Positions 54,867-64,000 of a stretch of DNA of 64,000 bases are shown piece by piece (position 1 is the stretch's first letter; each line of letters opens with the position of its first letter). Source of the stretch: Achatina immaculata (Eukaryota > Mollusca > Gastropoda > Stylommatophora > Achatinidae); the NCBI GenBank assembly GCA_009760885.1, contig CM019701.1:36222697-36286696 (forward strand). The letters are read 5' to 3'. Under the pieces are notes generated by a model. The model searched no databases. It was given only the letters and a program-made list of their open reading frames with translations, and was not told where the DNA came from. A program made the translations under genes and the position numbers.

Positions 54867-55893
54867 ACTTTGAACTTTGGTCTAGTGTGTATAACAGACA
54901 AAACTAAGATGACTGTGATGAAACTTTACGCATCAATAATTCATAAACGGGTATGTAAAAACAACATGCATGTGAGTAAAATCATTTTTTTTAGAGGGGA
55001 AGGTGTCATTATTTGAATACGGCAGCCGCCAGAATAGCAGTCTGGCGCGCTCAAATGGTTGCAATTCCCATCTTTTTCTCGAACCTGAAAACCTTTATAT
55101 TTTCTTATAACTTAATTTTGTTTCTGGAGGTGTATTTTATTTGTTATGTCGACAGCTCGTTAGGAACAGCTTAGACCTGCAGAAACATGAATTAGTACCA
55201 TCATAATGCATATCTGCAATACAAATGAATTATTCTCATATTCCGTTGAACTGCTCACGTCTGTGCAGGATTGTGGTGAATACCTCGCATATATGACAGG
55301 GCCGGCTCTACACATTGTCCAACACTGTAGCAAAATTTTTTTTTGATGGAGGTAATAATAATCTGTTATTTATATGTTGTTTATATTGTTCTGATTGATA
55401 TGGTACGGTTGGAAGGGTGATTATAGGCTACACATCGACATATTACACAAATGAAAAGAAACACAATAAAACAACTTTTCTTTAAATAATCATGGAACTT
55501 ATATTGTTGTTAATTATAAGTTTATACAATTAGCAAAGTCAACAACTGAATCATTAATGATTATGTTTATTCACCAGCTTATATCATTAACAACATAGTC
55601 ATTAAAATGATTTTCTTAAAAATTCAGATTCCTAGATTATCTTGATCGACAGTGGAACTTTTAAAGAATCAGTTTTAACCCCTTGTACATAATCATACAA
55701 AAATCTCTAATCTTCAGCATTAAATGATTGAGTATCTGATATATTATAAGGTACTAACTGGCAATACTTGTTGCAACATACATAGTCATATATTTCACCA
55801 ATATTTATTTATGTGCACACAGGAGCCATCATTGCACATTACCAAAAACTTCATAATCTTACATAGACAAATATGTTCCACATCATCATCATC
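54867..55893. other. No gene recognised; possible mariner end remnant
   Basis: AT-rich. The sequence gattgtggtgaatacctcgc at about 55269 resembles the right terminal repeat of the 18-kb mariner (attgtggtgaatgcccctcg). Ends in (ATC)n at 55880-55896. Confidence 0.3.
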
Positions 55894-56348
55894 ATCATGT
55901 GCCGTGCCGACTGGCGTTGGCTATTATGCTTCTCCAGAGTATCCGATCCTTCATGCAGGCCATCAGCTCAGTTGGTGATCTCCTCTCACACCATCCCGTC
56001 AGACTGTCCAGTATCATTTCTCTTCGTCTTCCTCTTGATCTTCTTCCTTCTATTTTTCCTGTTGTTATAATATTTTCAATGCCCCCTCTTCTCATTGCAT
56101 GTCCTATGAAAGTACATTGTCTCTCTCTTATCTTTTTGACAAGGTTTTTTGTCTCTCCAGCTCTTCTCGTACATTCTTCATTAGTTATTTTTGCTGTCCA
56201 GGGGATTCGCAACATTCTTCTAATAAACCACATTTCTGCTGCTTCCAATGATTTTTGTGCAGACTTGCCTATTGTCCATGATTCACTTCCATATAACAAG
56301 ATAGGTTCAATATAGCATTTTAGGACTCGTTTTCTAACATTCATTCCA
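55894..56348 (-). mobile_element. LINE family C 3' copy
   Basis: Minus strand: 'MNVRKRVLKCYIEPILLYGS', E-S-W-T-I-G-K-S-A-Q-K, 'MWFIRRMLRIPWTAKITNEE', G-H-A-M-R-R-G-G-I-E-N-I, 'RRREMILDSLTGW' and, to the end, S-R-H-G-T, with a (GAT)n tail seen on + as (ATC)n at 55880-55896. The frame 55895-56488 is open, although its first 50 or so codons (beyond 56348) are not LINE. It is the best-preserved family C tail in the window. Confidence 0.85.
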
Positions 56349-56919
56349 CTAGAATTATAATTATTCATGTACCTAAATGGGTCGGGATGTGGATCGGAGG
56401 AGTCAACAGCACAACTTTGTACGCGTCCACATGACAGGATAACAAGGATAAATCCCAATATTAACCTAACACTTACATGTTTATCCATAGACAGAATACG
56501 ATCTCATACGCTCTCGAACGACAACATGAACTCTCCCGATCCTCTCAGCGTACGAATCCCGACCTATTAAAATTCTATCTTGTTTTCTTTATATACTGGG
56601 TCCGCGAACTGGAATCTCACAGAATTGCGCACTCTTAAACTGCCCAGCTGCTGACCAGTTATTTCTACGCTAGGGTTGCCAACCAACCTAGGTAACTAGT
56701 ACTTATTTATTCCCTACAACACGTCCATTTGCACGGAGGGGTAAAAGTGGGAAAATTAGCAAGACATGAGAAAAATAAATTGAAACAACTTATCTGTTTA
56801 AAACACACGCACACACACATTTTCATTTATTGTTGACCTTGCTTACTCATGTAAGTATTTTCTTAGGAAAAGAATTCAAAATGAACTGATCAGACAGCAA
56901 AAGCAAGCAAAGGTAACCC
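56349..56919. other. No gene recognised
   Basis: Unassigned DNA with a short CA repeat near 56804-56818. Confidence 0.3.
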
Positions 56920-57150
56920 TTTCATGCCTTAGGGATACGGTGTTAGTGCCCATATTTTCCTTGACCTGTCAGCACACTAGAGGGTGATATGGTCAGTATC
57001 ACTCCTGGCTGCCTTTCCTTCCCCAACTCCAGAAGAAGTCGGGTACCCATTTCTACAGCTGGGTGACTGGGGTGCCGCCGGCCGGATTCGAACCCCCGAC
57101 CTTCGCCATGAGAGACCAGTGCGACTGTACTCCATATTTAAGCCATCTCG
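56920..57150 (-). mobile_element. tRNA-derived SINE
   Basis: On the minus strand, GGGTTCGAATCCGGCCGG at 57077-57096 contains an exact Pol III B box (GGTTCGAATCC), preceded by a C-T-C-A-T-G-G-C-G-A-A-G anticodon-loop-like region and an A-box-like TGGCTTAAATATGG near 57145. The body has 'agctgtagaaatgggtaccc', a common SINE core feature. The head is better preserved than the one at 8165. The frames on both strands here are not genes. Confidence 0.65.
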
Positions 57151-57955
57151 AACACTTAACACTTATTTTGCTTGATGTGTTAATACAGATCGAATTGATA
57201 TTAATATTCGTGAGTATTTTCTTTATTTCATTCCTGTATAAACCATTACAAGTTCATTTAACTTAATGTATATTCAGAAAATTGTCAGACGTGAATATTT
57301 CAATCGCAACCGTGCGTGGCCTTGGTACAACAGTAGATCGGATATGAAAGGAAAACATTCGTCAGTTCAACAGTGCATTCAAGACTTGAACCTCTGGGTT
57401 TTTTTAAATGTATGGCCTGTTTATCTCATTCTCTCAGCTTAGTTGGCAATGATGCCGCAATCTCATCTATAGAAACGTAGTTATTTATTTATTTATTTAC
57501 TCATATGAAACACTTTGGAAACTATGTTTTTCTCAGCGTCAGCATTGGGTTGAGGAACCCTTATAACAGCTCCAACGCTCACGACACTAAGTACCAACTG
57601 CTGGAAATCTAGAATTGAAGCCATTCGTCATTTTAGATATTCTATTGTTATCTGTTATATCTCTACGATATAACAGATGAATTGTATGATATTTCGATAG
57701 AAATTACTGATGATGTGCCAGTAGACAAAATGGCAAAACATGAAACACTTGCCTGTAATGTCAAAGATGTAAAATTTCTGTTATCTTGTTACATGATATT
57801 GTTTTAGGTGAAAATAATGGTGCTAATAAACCTATTTATTCTCAACAATGGCAGAAACTCAGCTGGAAGGACTTAACACGCTTTCAGTCGCGCATGAAAA
57901 TGATTCTTTAAAAAAAAAAAAGACTATACAGATCTCATTCTAATTTTGAGAATAT
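57151..57955. other. No gene recognised
   Basis: AT-rich, with a TTTA repeat at about 57481-57500 (ttatttatttatttattt). No coding support. Confidence 0.3.
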
Positions 57956-58705
57956 CTTCTTCCTCTTCGTTCAGTTTCTTATCCTCAGCTTTCTAAACAG
58001 AAAGTCAGATTGCCTCCATTAGTCCTGTTGTCAGCAGGAAGTCTTCGTAGAAACCCCAGCGTTTCTTCTTCGTGCTTCTCTCTCGGAAAGCTACCTGGGC
58101 TCTGAGGTCTCTATATATGGTGCAGGTCTGTAGTACATGGTTAGGAGTCTGGGGGCCGTTCTAACACATGAATTAGTCTGTTGGCGCAGCCTTTATCTTA
58201 TAGGGGTAAGCGTTGAGTCTGCAGTGTCCGGTTCGTAACTTGAATATTGTGGTTTCTTGTTTGTTTAATCTTACGCGTATCTGCTGTTTGTTTAGTCTTA
58301 TGTGTACCTGCTGTTTGTTTATTCGTATGTGTATCTGCTGTTTGCTTAGTCTTATGTATATCTGCTGTTTGTTTAGTAATATGTGTATCTGCTGTTTGTT
58401 TATTCTTATGTGTATCTGTTGTTTGTTTAGTCTTATGTATATCTGCCGTTTGTTTAGTATTATGTGTATCTGCTGTTTGTTTATTCTTATGTGTATCTGT
58501 TGTTTGTCTTCTGCCTTCAGGTGTTTTGGTATTTCCTTTTAACTAGCGTTTTCACTTCCTTTTGAAATATTCTGTATCTGAATTGTTTTTTCTTTGTGCT
58601 TTCCTTTTCAGGTTTATCGACTGTTTCTTTTCCTGCAATGTCACAATATGCAAGGATCCACCATTGCGCTTTATCACGGAGTTTCTCCACTACATCCATA
58701 TTTTG
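57956..58705 (-). mobile_element. LINE family G RNase H to C terminus, with an in-frame minisatellite
   Basis: Minus strand: L-R-D-K-A-Q-W-W-I-L-A-Y-C-D-I-A-G-K-E-T-V-D-K (decayed RNase H 'L-Q-W-x-P-A-H-C-x-I-x-G-N-E-x-A-D'), then 'VKTLVKRKYQNT', a run of nine-residue repeats, then I-F-K-L-R-T-G-H-C-R-L-N (family 'F-R-L-R-T-G-H-x-R-L-N'), H-V-L-x-T-C (zinc-finger-like) and L-R-x-x-x-x-F. The decay consists mostly of point changes. This is the end of the polyprotein; the rest is absent. Confidence 0.6.
58254..58510. repeat. 27-bp minisatellite, about nine units
   Basis: The + strand unit starts GTTTAGTCTTATG and ends CTGCTGTTT, 27 bp. On the minus strand it encodes K-Q-Q-I-H-I-R-L-N in frame with the surrounding LINE. 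Units 4-5-6 and 7-8-9 share unit-specific variants (tatgtatat; agta.tatg; attcttatg), so there is an 81-bp higher-order period. Confidence 0.9.
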
Positions 58706-59633
58706 CGAATGAAGCAAAAATTGTTACAAACGTTTGAAAGTTGTTTGCAACTAGATCTAAATAAAGCAGTCTTTGCAAAATCTCGCTAATTACATGCCTA
58801 ATTTCGATGACATGGTAGTTTTAACGTGAAAATATTTCACACTCTTGGTCTTCTAATATCCAGAGTAAATTACGAAATTCACAAAGGCATGATGACGATT
58901 TTAAAATTGACCAGTTGTCTGAAAACATTGGCGAGAAATTACGCTTTTTAAAAATTATTTCAGTGCGGGTGTGGGTCATGCTATCAGAGAATCTGGGGGA
59001 AAAATATTTATTTCAATTAATTATCAGTTCAAAGCTGATATTGTTGGAACAGTCTCTTCTAAAGTGATTTTATTTTTTTAGGGGGCTACAATGAACGGAT
59101 CATTTTTTGACACAAGGTAATGTTTTGTACAGTAATAATTCGCAAATCTAAGCTAACACACCAGCACTTAAGCGCTCATGACATATTATCAGTAACTGCA
59201 GATTTCAAAAATGAGTATTTCCAACTTATGTTGCGAGATGATAAAAGAAGAAAGTGGTAAAGAGCTCCCATCTGCGATACCCCTCCTGCCCAACGATGAA
59301 TCGAGAAATGAGCCAAGAACCGTGAAACGGCAGAAGGATGGACTGTGAGCTAGTGTCAAGACACTAGGAGCCACCCCAGTTATATGGTGATGCTTTTGTG
59401 TGTGTATAGTGATCGGCCATAACTTGCCTTGCCACTTCTGCATCATAACCATCGAACCAGCCGTGCGTTATGGGTGGAACCTCGCGCGACTTAAGTTTTT
59501 CCAAGTAACCAGACTCTTGTTGACTCTGTGAGGACCTTGACTCATCGTGAGTCTTAACATTACTATGTAATACGAGCCAGCATCAAACCGGATTTACTCG
59601 AGAAGAATCGGACACATATTTTATATACCTACC

Positions 59634-59636
<3 letters not shown>
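58706..59636. other. No gene recognised
   Basis: Unassigned, AT-rich. A minus-strand open frame at 59189-59452 has no recognisable domain. Confidence 0.3.

Positions 59637-59637
<1 letters not shown>

Positions 59638-59684
<47 letters not shown>
59638..59684. repeat. (TA)n microsatellite
   Basis: About 23 uninterrupted TA units immediately upstream of the LINE A copy. Confidence 0.95.
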
Positions 59685-59686
<2 letters not shown>

Positions 59687-62093
59687 CTTTAATCAGAATG
59701 GAGAAAGATTAATTGAAATATGTCTCACAGAGGGCATGGTCATTGGAGGCACAATATTCCCACACAAAGAGATACATAAAACAACATGGATATCTCCAGA
59801 TGATAGAACTAGAAACCAGATAGACCATTTTTGTATTAGAAAGCAATACAGAACATCTCTCATGGATGTAAGGGCTTATAGGGGTGCAGATGTCAACAGT
59901 GATCACAACCTGTGCATAGGGAAAATAAAACTAAAATTGAAAAGTCAACACAAGAAATCAGTACACAGAAAGATAAACATCCACAGCCTACAAGAAGAAA
60001 ATACTAACATTAATTTCAATCAGGAACTTGCCAATCATTCCAAAACACCCAGTGAAGTTGAGGAGATAGGTATAGATGAGTTATGGAATTCTTACAGCAC
60101 AGCCATAATCACAGCAGCAAAAGTAAGCGCTGGATTGGAAAAACCAAATAGAAAAGCATGGATATCAGATAAAACATGGAAGTATATACATGAAAGACGA
60201 GCAGTCAAATTAAACATGTTGAATGCAAAAGCAGATCATGAAAGAGATTCGGCAAAAGCAAAATACAAAGACATAGACAAGAAAGTAAAAAGTTCAGCTA
60301 GAGGGGATAAAAGAGAATACATAGACAATATGGCGAAAGAGGCAGAAAAAGCAGCAAAAACAGGAGACAGCAAAACTTTATATAACATACAAAAGAGGCT
60401 AACAGGTACTATTACATCTAAAGAAAGACCAATCCTTAGCAAAACTGGAACACTATTAACATCAAATAAAGACCAAAAGCAAAGATGGGCTGAACACTTC
60501 CAAGAAATACTCAATCGATCACACCCAAAAGAATTGTTAAACCTTGAAACTGACTTACCAGCCCCACAACTAAATGTCAATCTAGATGAAATTAAATTGC
60601 ATGAAATTGAAACAGCAGTGAATTTAATGGCTAACAACAAAGCTGCAGGTGAAGATGAAATAACAGCCGAGATGCTAAAAGCTATCAATAATGACAACAT
60701 GAGACAACTACAGAGAATGTTTAACAAGATTTGGAAAGAAGAAAAGGTCCCTTCTAATTGGAAGAAGGGAATCATTGTTAAAATACCAAAAAAGGGCAAC
60801 CTTAGTGACTGTAACAACTGGAGAGGAGTAACCTTAATATCAGTTGTGTCAAAAGTATTTTGCAAGGTCATTTTGAATAGACTCAAAGATATAGTGGATA
60901 CTGCAATGAGAGAAGAACAAGCAGGATTTCGAAAAGGGAGAAGCTGTCTTGACCAGATCTTTACTCTCAGAATAATACTTGAAGAACATATTGAAAAGCA
61001 GAAACCATTAATACTGAATTTCATAGATTTTAAGAAGGCATTTGATAGCATACACAGAGATTCATTATGGAGAATTTTATGTCTATATGGAATACCATCT
61101 AAAATTGTCAACATCATTAAGGACTTATACAATGGATATGGTTGTGCAGTCAAGACATAAGAAGGGATGAGTGAATGGTTCCAGATTGAAACAGGTGTGA
61201 AACAAGGATGTATACTGTCTCCTTTACTTTTTGGGATTACAATAGACTTCATAATGACAAAATGCTGCAAAGGTAACATAGGTATTGACTGGGTACATGG
61301 GACCCAACTAGAAGATCTTGATTTTGCTGATGACATAACTCTTATCAGTAATAATGTGAATTCCATGCAAGAAAAAACAGATAGCCTATCTTCACTGGCT
61401 AGCAAAATAGGACTTGAAATTAACAAGGACAAAACAAAAATAATGAAAATTCCCATCAATCAAAATGGAAAAATACACATAGAAAGGACAGATATTGAAG
61501 AAGTCAATCAGTTTGCATACCTTGGCAGCTACATAGACCAGGATGGTGACACTAGAAAGGAAGTTAGGATCAGAATTGCAAAAGCAGCATCAATCTTCAA
61601 GAATCTTGAGAACATATGGAATTCAAAAGTTATAAGCACAAAAACCAAGTTAAGACTATTCAATTCAAATGTAATATCCACCCTCATTTATGCATGCGAA
61701 AGCTGGAAAACAACTATAGAAATAGAAAAGAAATTAGACTCTTTTGAAAACAAATGCCTAAGGAAAATACTCGGCATCAAATGGAATGAATTCAAGAACA
61801 ATGCAGAGATAAGACAGATGACTGAACAACAACCAGTCTCACGGGTGATCAGGAAAAGGAGATGGACATATGTTGGTCACTTGATGAGAAGAAATGATCA
61901 GAGAATCCCAAAACAAGCTATCAAGTGGAACACAACAGGCCGAAGAAAAAGGGGCAGACCGCGTGAAACTCTGAAGAGGACATTATTAAGAGAGGCCAAG
62001 TTAACAGGCATAAAATCCTTTGTTGAGGTTGAAAGACTCGCCGAAGACAGGAAAAATTGGCGAACTACTTTGCGAGCCCTATGTGACGTCTAA
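59685..62093 (+). pseudogene. LINE A endonuclease(C-term)-reverse transcriptase, single nonsense
   Basis: One reading frame of about 800 codons broken only by TAA at 61158-61160, where other A copies have GAA (Glu). Domain order: the endonuclease end '[20 protein letters not shown]', R-N-Q-I-D-H-F and S-D-H-N-L (catalytic His-Asp region present); a Lys/Glu-rich linker with coiled-coil character at about residues 90-260; RT with G-F-R-K-G-R-S-C, motif A F-I-D-F-K-K-A-F-D-S, motif B G-V-K-Q-G-C-I-L-S-P, catalytic F-A-D-D, L-E-I-N-K-D-K-T-K-I-M and Y-L-G-S-Y; then A-C-E-S-W-K, 'RRWTYVGHLMRR', G-R-P-R-E-T-L-K-R and the end A-L-C-D-V. In an active relative this protein nicks the target and copies the LINE RNA. 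The long antisense frame over it is a shadow. Confidence 0.9.
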
Positions 62094-62125
62094 CGGCACG
62101 GGAAGGATATAAGATATAAGAAAAG
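59685..62125 (+). mobile_element. LINE family A, best-preserved copy
   Basis: It is 5'-truncated inside the endonuclease and continuous to the 3' end (cggcacgggaaggatataag) with the tail TAAGATATAAGAAAAGATATA. A (TA)n tract sits at its 5' junction. About 2.4 kb. Compared with the other A copies (45.7, 29.9 and 35 kb) it has by far the fewest lesions. Confidence 0.9.
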
Positions 62126-63630
62126 ATATAACTTTTTGCTTGTGCTTTGTGTTCGTGGTGGAATTTCACTGAATATAGTCAGATGTTTCAGTTTCTAAAC
62201 ATGTTCAAAATCACAAGATTTATTTCAAAGTTAGTGGCCTATAACTATTATTTTTATACAACTGAATTAACAATAATCATAAAGATATGCATTTATTATA
62301 TCAAGTTTGATGCAATATATAATGTATGTTCTTCAGCACTTAAAAACTATAACATAGCGTGATTGCCCTTACAATTTTGTAAAATCTATGTTATGTTCAT
62401 GAGAATATGTCACATTTCTTTGCTGTTTACATCTGTGTCTTTGTTACTTTAGTTTGTTGTATTAGTCTAAATATAATTTAAACATTCGCATATTTCTGTT
62501 CAGTAAAACGTGGGAAAAGGTTTCATGAGAAAAAAATACGAGATGTAAAACAAAAGATAGAAACGATAAAACTCAGACTGACATTGTGACGTTCATTTTT
62601 TTAAAGTATTTTCAATATCAACAGCAAAACTGAACACACTTTATCAGCCCTAACCTCTGTTCTCGGTCCTTTTCGTCAAAAAATAGAAACTTAACGAAAT
62701 ATGAAACACTAAATTACGCAATGGTTCTTTTAATTAAAAACTAACTCTGGTTTCGGTACTTCATGTCAAAATTATGCCAATGATCTGTCCAGAGAATCTT
62801 TGTGAAAAGAAAATAAGCGATATTAAAATATACCACCTGTAGCCAATATCCACTTTAATTTCTACCTTAAATGAAAAAAAGTGATACGATAAAAAATGTA
62901 AATGCAACGGCCAATACTTTTATAATCCATGAGTTTTATTCATCATAGTCCTTATGTTAAAGCTATAGGTTATATTGTAACCTATATATATATATATAGG
63001 TTATATTGTATATTATATTGTATCTATTATCTCCAGGTCTTACTAACGTAAGACAGATGGAATTTTTAAAAAATTATACATTTTAAAGTTCGAATTTCTA
63101 GAGGAAAAATGATAAAAACTGCAAAAGCAAATTTCACTTCAACAAGTCATAGCAATCTTTCAAATACGTATCACTAGTGTTCGCAACAATTAGCAATTTT
63201 ACACACCATCTTGGTCATGGTGATGATGACAATAATGAAGATGATGACGGCAATGATAAGTTTACCTGTGATTTTTTTTTTCATTATTTTATACATTGTT
63301 ATCAATGCTATTAAAATTAATGGCAGGACATGTTAAAGCTTGCTTAACATAATGGGTTTTTAAATATAGTGTTAATTTTAGTATTGGGTGGGGAAGCAAG
63401 GTATGCTAGTGTGTAAACCTCGTTCGTGCATAGTTTACATTTTTATAACTAGTGGGGGGGGGGGGGATATTTTATCTAGCTGTAACAGACTAACAATCCC
63501 TTGGCAATACTACCTTACTCGAGGCCAATCTAGCTTCCCTACCATGACCGCCAACCTCCCCCTCCGTGGTTTATTATATGCTAATTTTGCATAAATCCTG
63601 AGCATTTAATCAATACACATTATATTGACA
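62126..63630. other. No gene recognised; small palindrome and G run
   Basis: AT-rich. A TAACCTATATATA/TATATATAGGTTA palindrome lies at about 62978-63004, with a direct repeat of 'ataggttatattgta'. GAT-rich sequence at 63215-63262 and a 13-base G run at about 63453-63466. Confidence 0.4.
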
Positions 63631-63631
63631 T

Positions 63632-64000
63632 GCAGTACAAATACTGATAATATAACAATAGAAGAAATAGAGGCACTAGAGGAGACAGGAATAAAAATAA
63701 TAACCAAGTTACTGAATGACATTTACAACAGTGGTTATATTCCCAGTGACCTGATTAAATCCACGTTTATAGCACTACCAAAGAAACCAGGTGCAAAGGA
63801 ATGTGATGACCACTGAACTATCAGCCTCTCATGTCACATAACGAAGCTACTTCTGAGGATAATTATGAGAAGATAAAAAATGGAAATAGCAGATGCACAT
63901 TTTGGATTTGTTGAAGGAAAGGGAACACACAATGCCATTTATGCTTTACGAACACTAATAGAAAGAGCTTTATAAGTACAGAAAGATCTCTACTTATGCT
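63632..64000 (+). mobile_element. LINE family C, central part, truncated by window edge
   Basis: Reads I-T-I-E-E-I-E-A-L-E-E-T-G, 'LLNDIYNSGYIPSDLIKSTF', I-A-L-P-K-K-P-G-A-K-E-C-D-D-H, then (stop and frameshift) S-H-I-T-K-L-L-L-R-I-I-M-R, G-F-V-E-G-K-G-T-H-N-A-I-Y-A-L-R-T-L and Q-K-D-L-Y-L. This is the start of the RT domain of family C, the same region as 40260-40680 on the other strand. It begins abruptly at about 63632. Confidence 0.8.

Noticed and set aside
57077..57150. Possible functional tRNA gene
   Set aside because: Only the B box and a rough A box are preserved; the cloverleaf arms do not pair, and a SINE body follows.
56977..57266. Short frames on both strands around 57 kb
   Set aside because: They overlap a tRNA-derived SINE with a clear B box and have no domain.
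58213..58546. Cys-rich + strand frames of 99-109 codons
   Set aside because: They are translations of the 27-bp minisatellite (R-M-C-I-C-C-L-F repeats) on the strand opposite to the LINE.
60236..61459. 407-codon open frame on the minus strand
   Set aside because: It lies exactly antisense to the family A RT and has no domain of its own; it is a shadow of the A-rich sense codons.

Overview
This is eukaryotic, AT-rich intergenic and intronic DNA from an invertebrate. There are no operons, Shine-Dalgarno sites or compact genes. The sequence is dominated by non-LTR retrotransposons of the kind often annotated as 'endonuclease-reverse transcriptase' or 'craniofacial development protein 2-like', plus Tc1/mariner transposons, TTAA-flanked (piggyBac-like) non-autonomous elements, a Penelope-like fragment, tRNA-derived SINEs and many (TA)n microsatellites. 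This mix suggests a lophotrochozoan, perhaps a mollusc or cephalopod, but that is an inference from repeat content and not a proof.

Region by region. 1-12 kb: the tail of a LINE, then two well-supported exons on the + strand (about 450-604 and 3887-4038). They join in phase and encode an ankyrin-repeat protein that I cannot name. Weaker downstream exon candidates lie near 6359 and 11782. LINE, mariner and SINE fragments fill the introns. 15.8-22.1 kb: a nested DNA-transposon cluster, with three related TTAA elements, one inside a mariner and one inside a Tc1-like element. 23.7-29.1 kb: a probable MITE, LINE fragments, a 650-bp dispersed repeat and a 5'-inverted LINE copy. 29.5-31.4 kb: transposase remnants and a decayed LINE. 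31.6-32.9 kb: a GC-rich, internally repeated block ending in (GAA)n. 33-41.9 kb: a dense pile of LINEs and a Penelope-like (GIY-YIG) element. 42.5-47.5 kb: a LINE split by a 2.8-kb satellite of 17/24-bp units. 47.8-50 kb: dispersed repeats. 50.1-54.9 kb: an old LINE with an RNase H domain, interrupted by a cluster of younger LINE copies. 55-58.7 kb: LINE fragments, a SINE, and a 27-bp minisatellite grown in frame inside a LINE coding region. 59.7-62.1 kb: the best-preserved LINE, with one nonsense change. 63.6-64 kb: the start of another LINE running off the window.

For convenience the LINE families are labelled A (3' tail of TAAGATA type; copies at 1.8, 11.1, 16.8, 25.0, 29.9, 35.0, 45.7 and 59.7 kb), B (tail GAATGAAT; 6.7, 9.6, 15.1, 28.7, 34.8, 35.8, 39.7, 51.5 and 51.8-52.8 kb), C (tail (CAT)n or (ATC)n; 33.0, 38.7-41.9, 55.9 and 63.6 kb), D (7.5 kb), E (28.2 kb), F (33.5 kb) and G (RNase H type; 50.1 and 58 kb). 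None of the copies appears fully intact. The only likely host coding capacity is the ankyrin-repeat gene. I see no rRNA or functional tRNA gene and no CRISPR. The strongest unusual signals are the chimeric TTAA element, the satellite inside a LINE, and the in-frame minisatellite.
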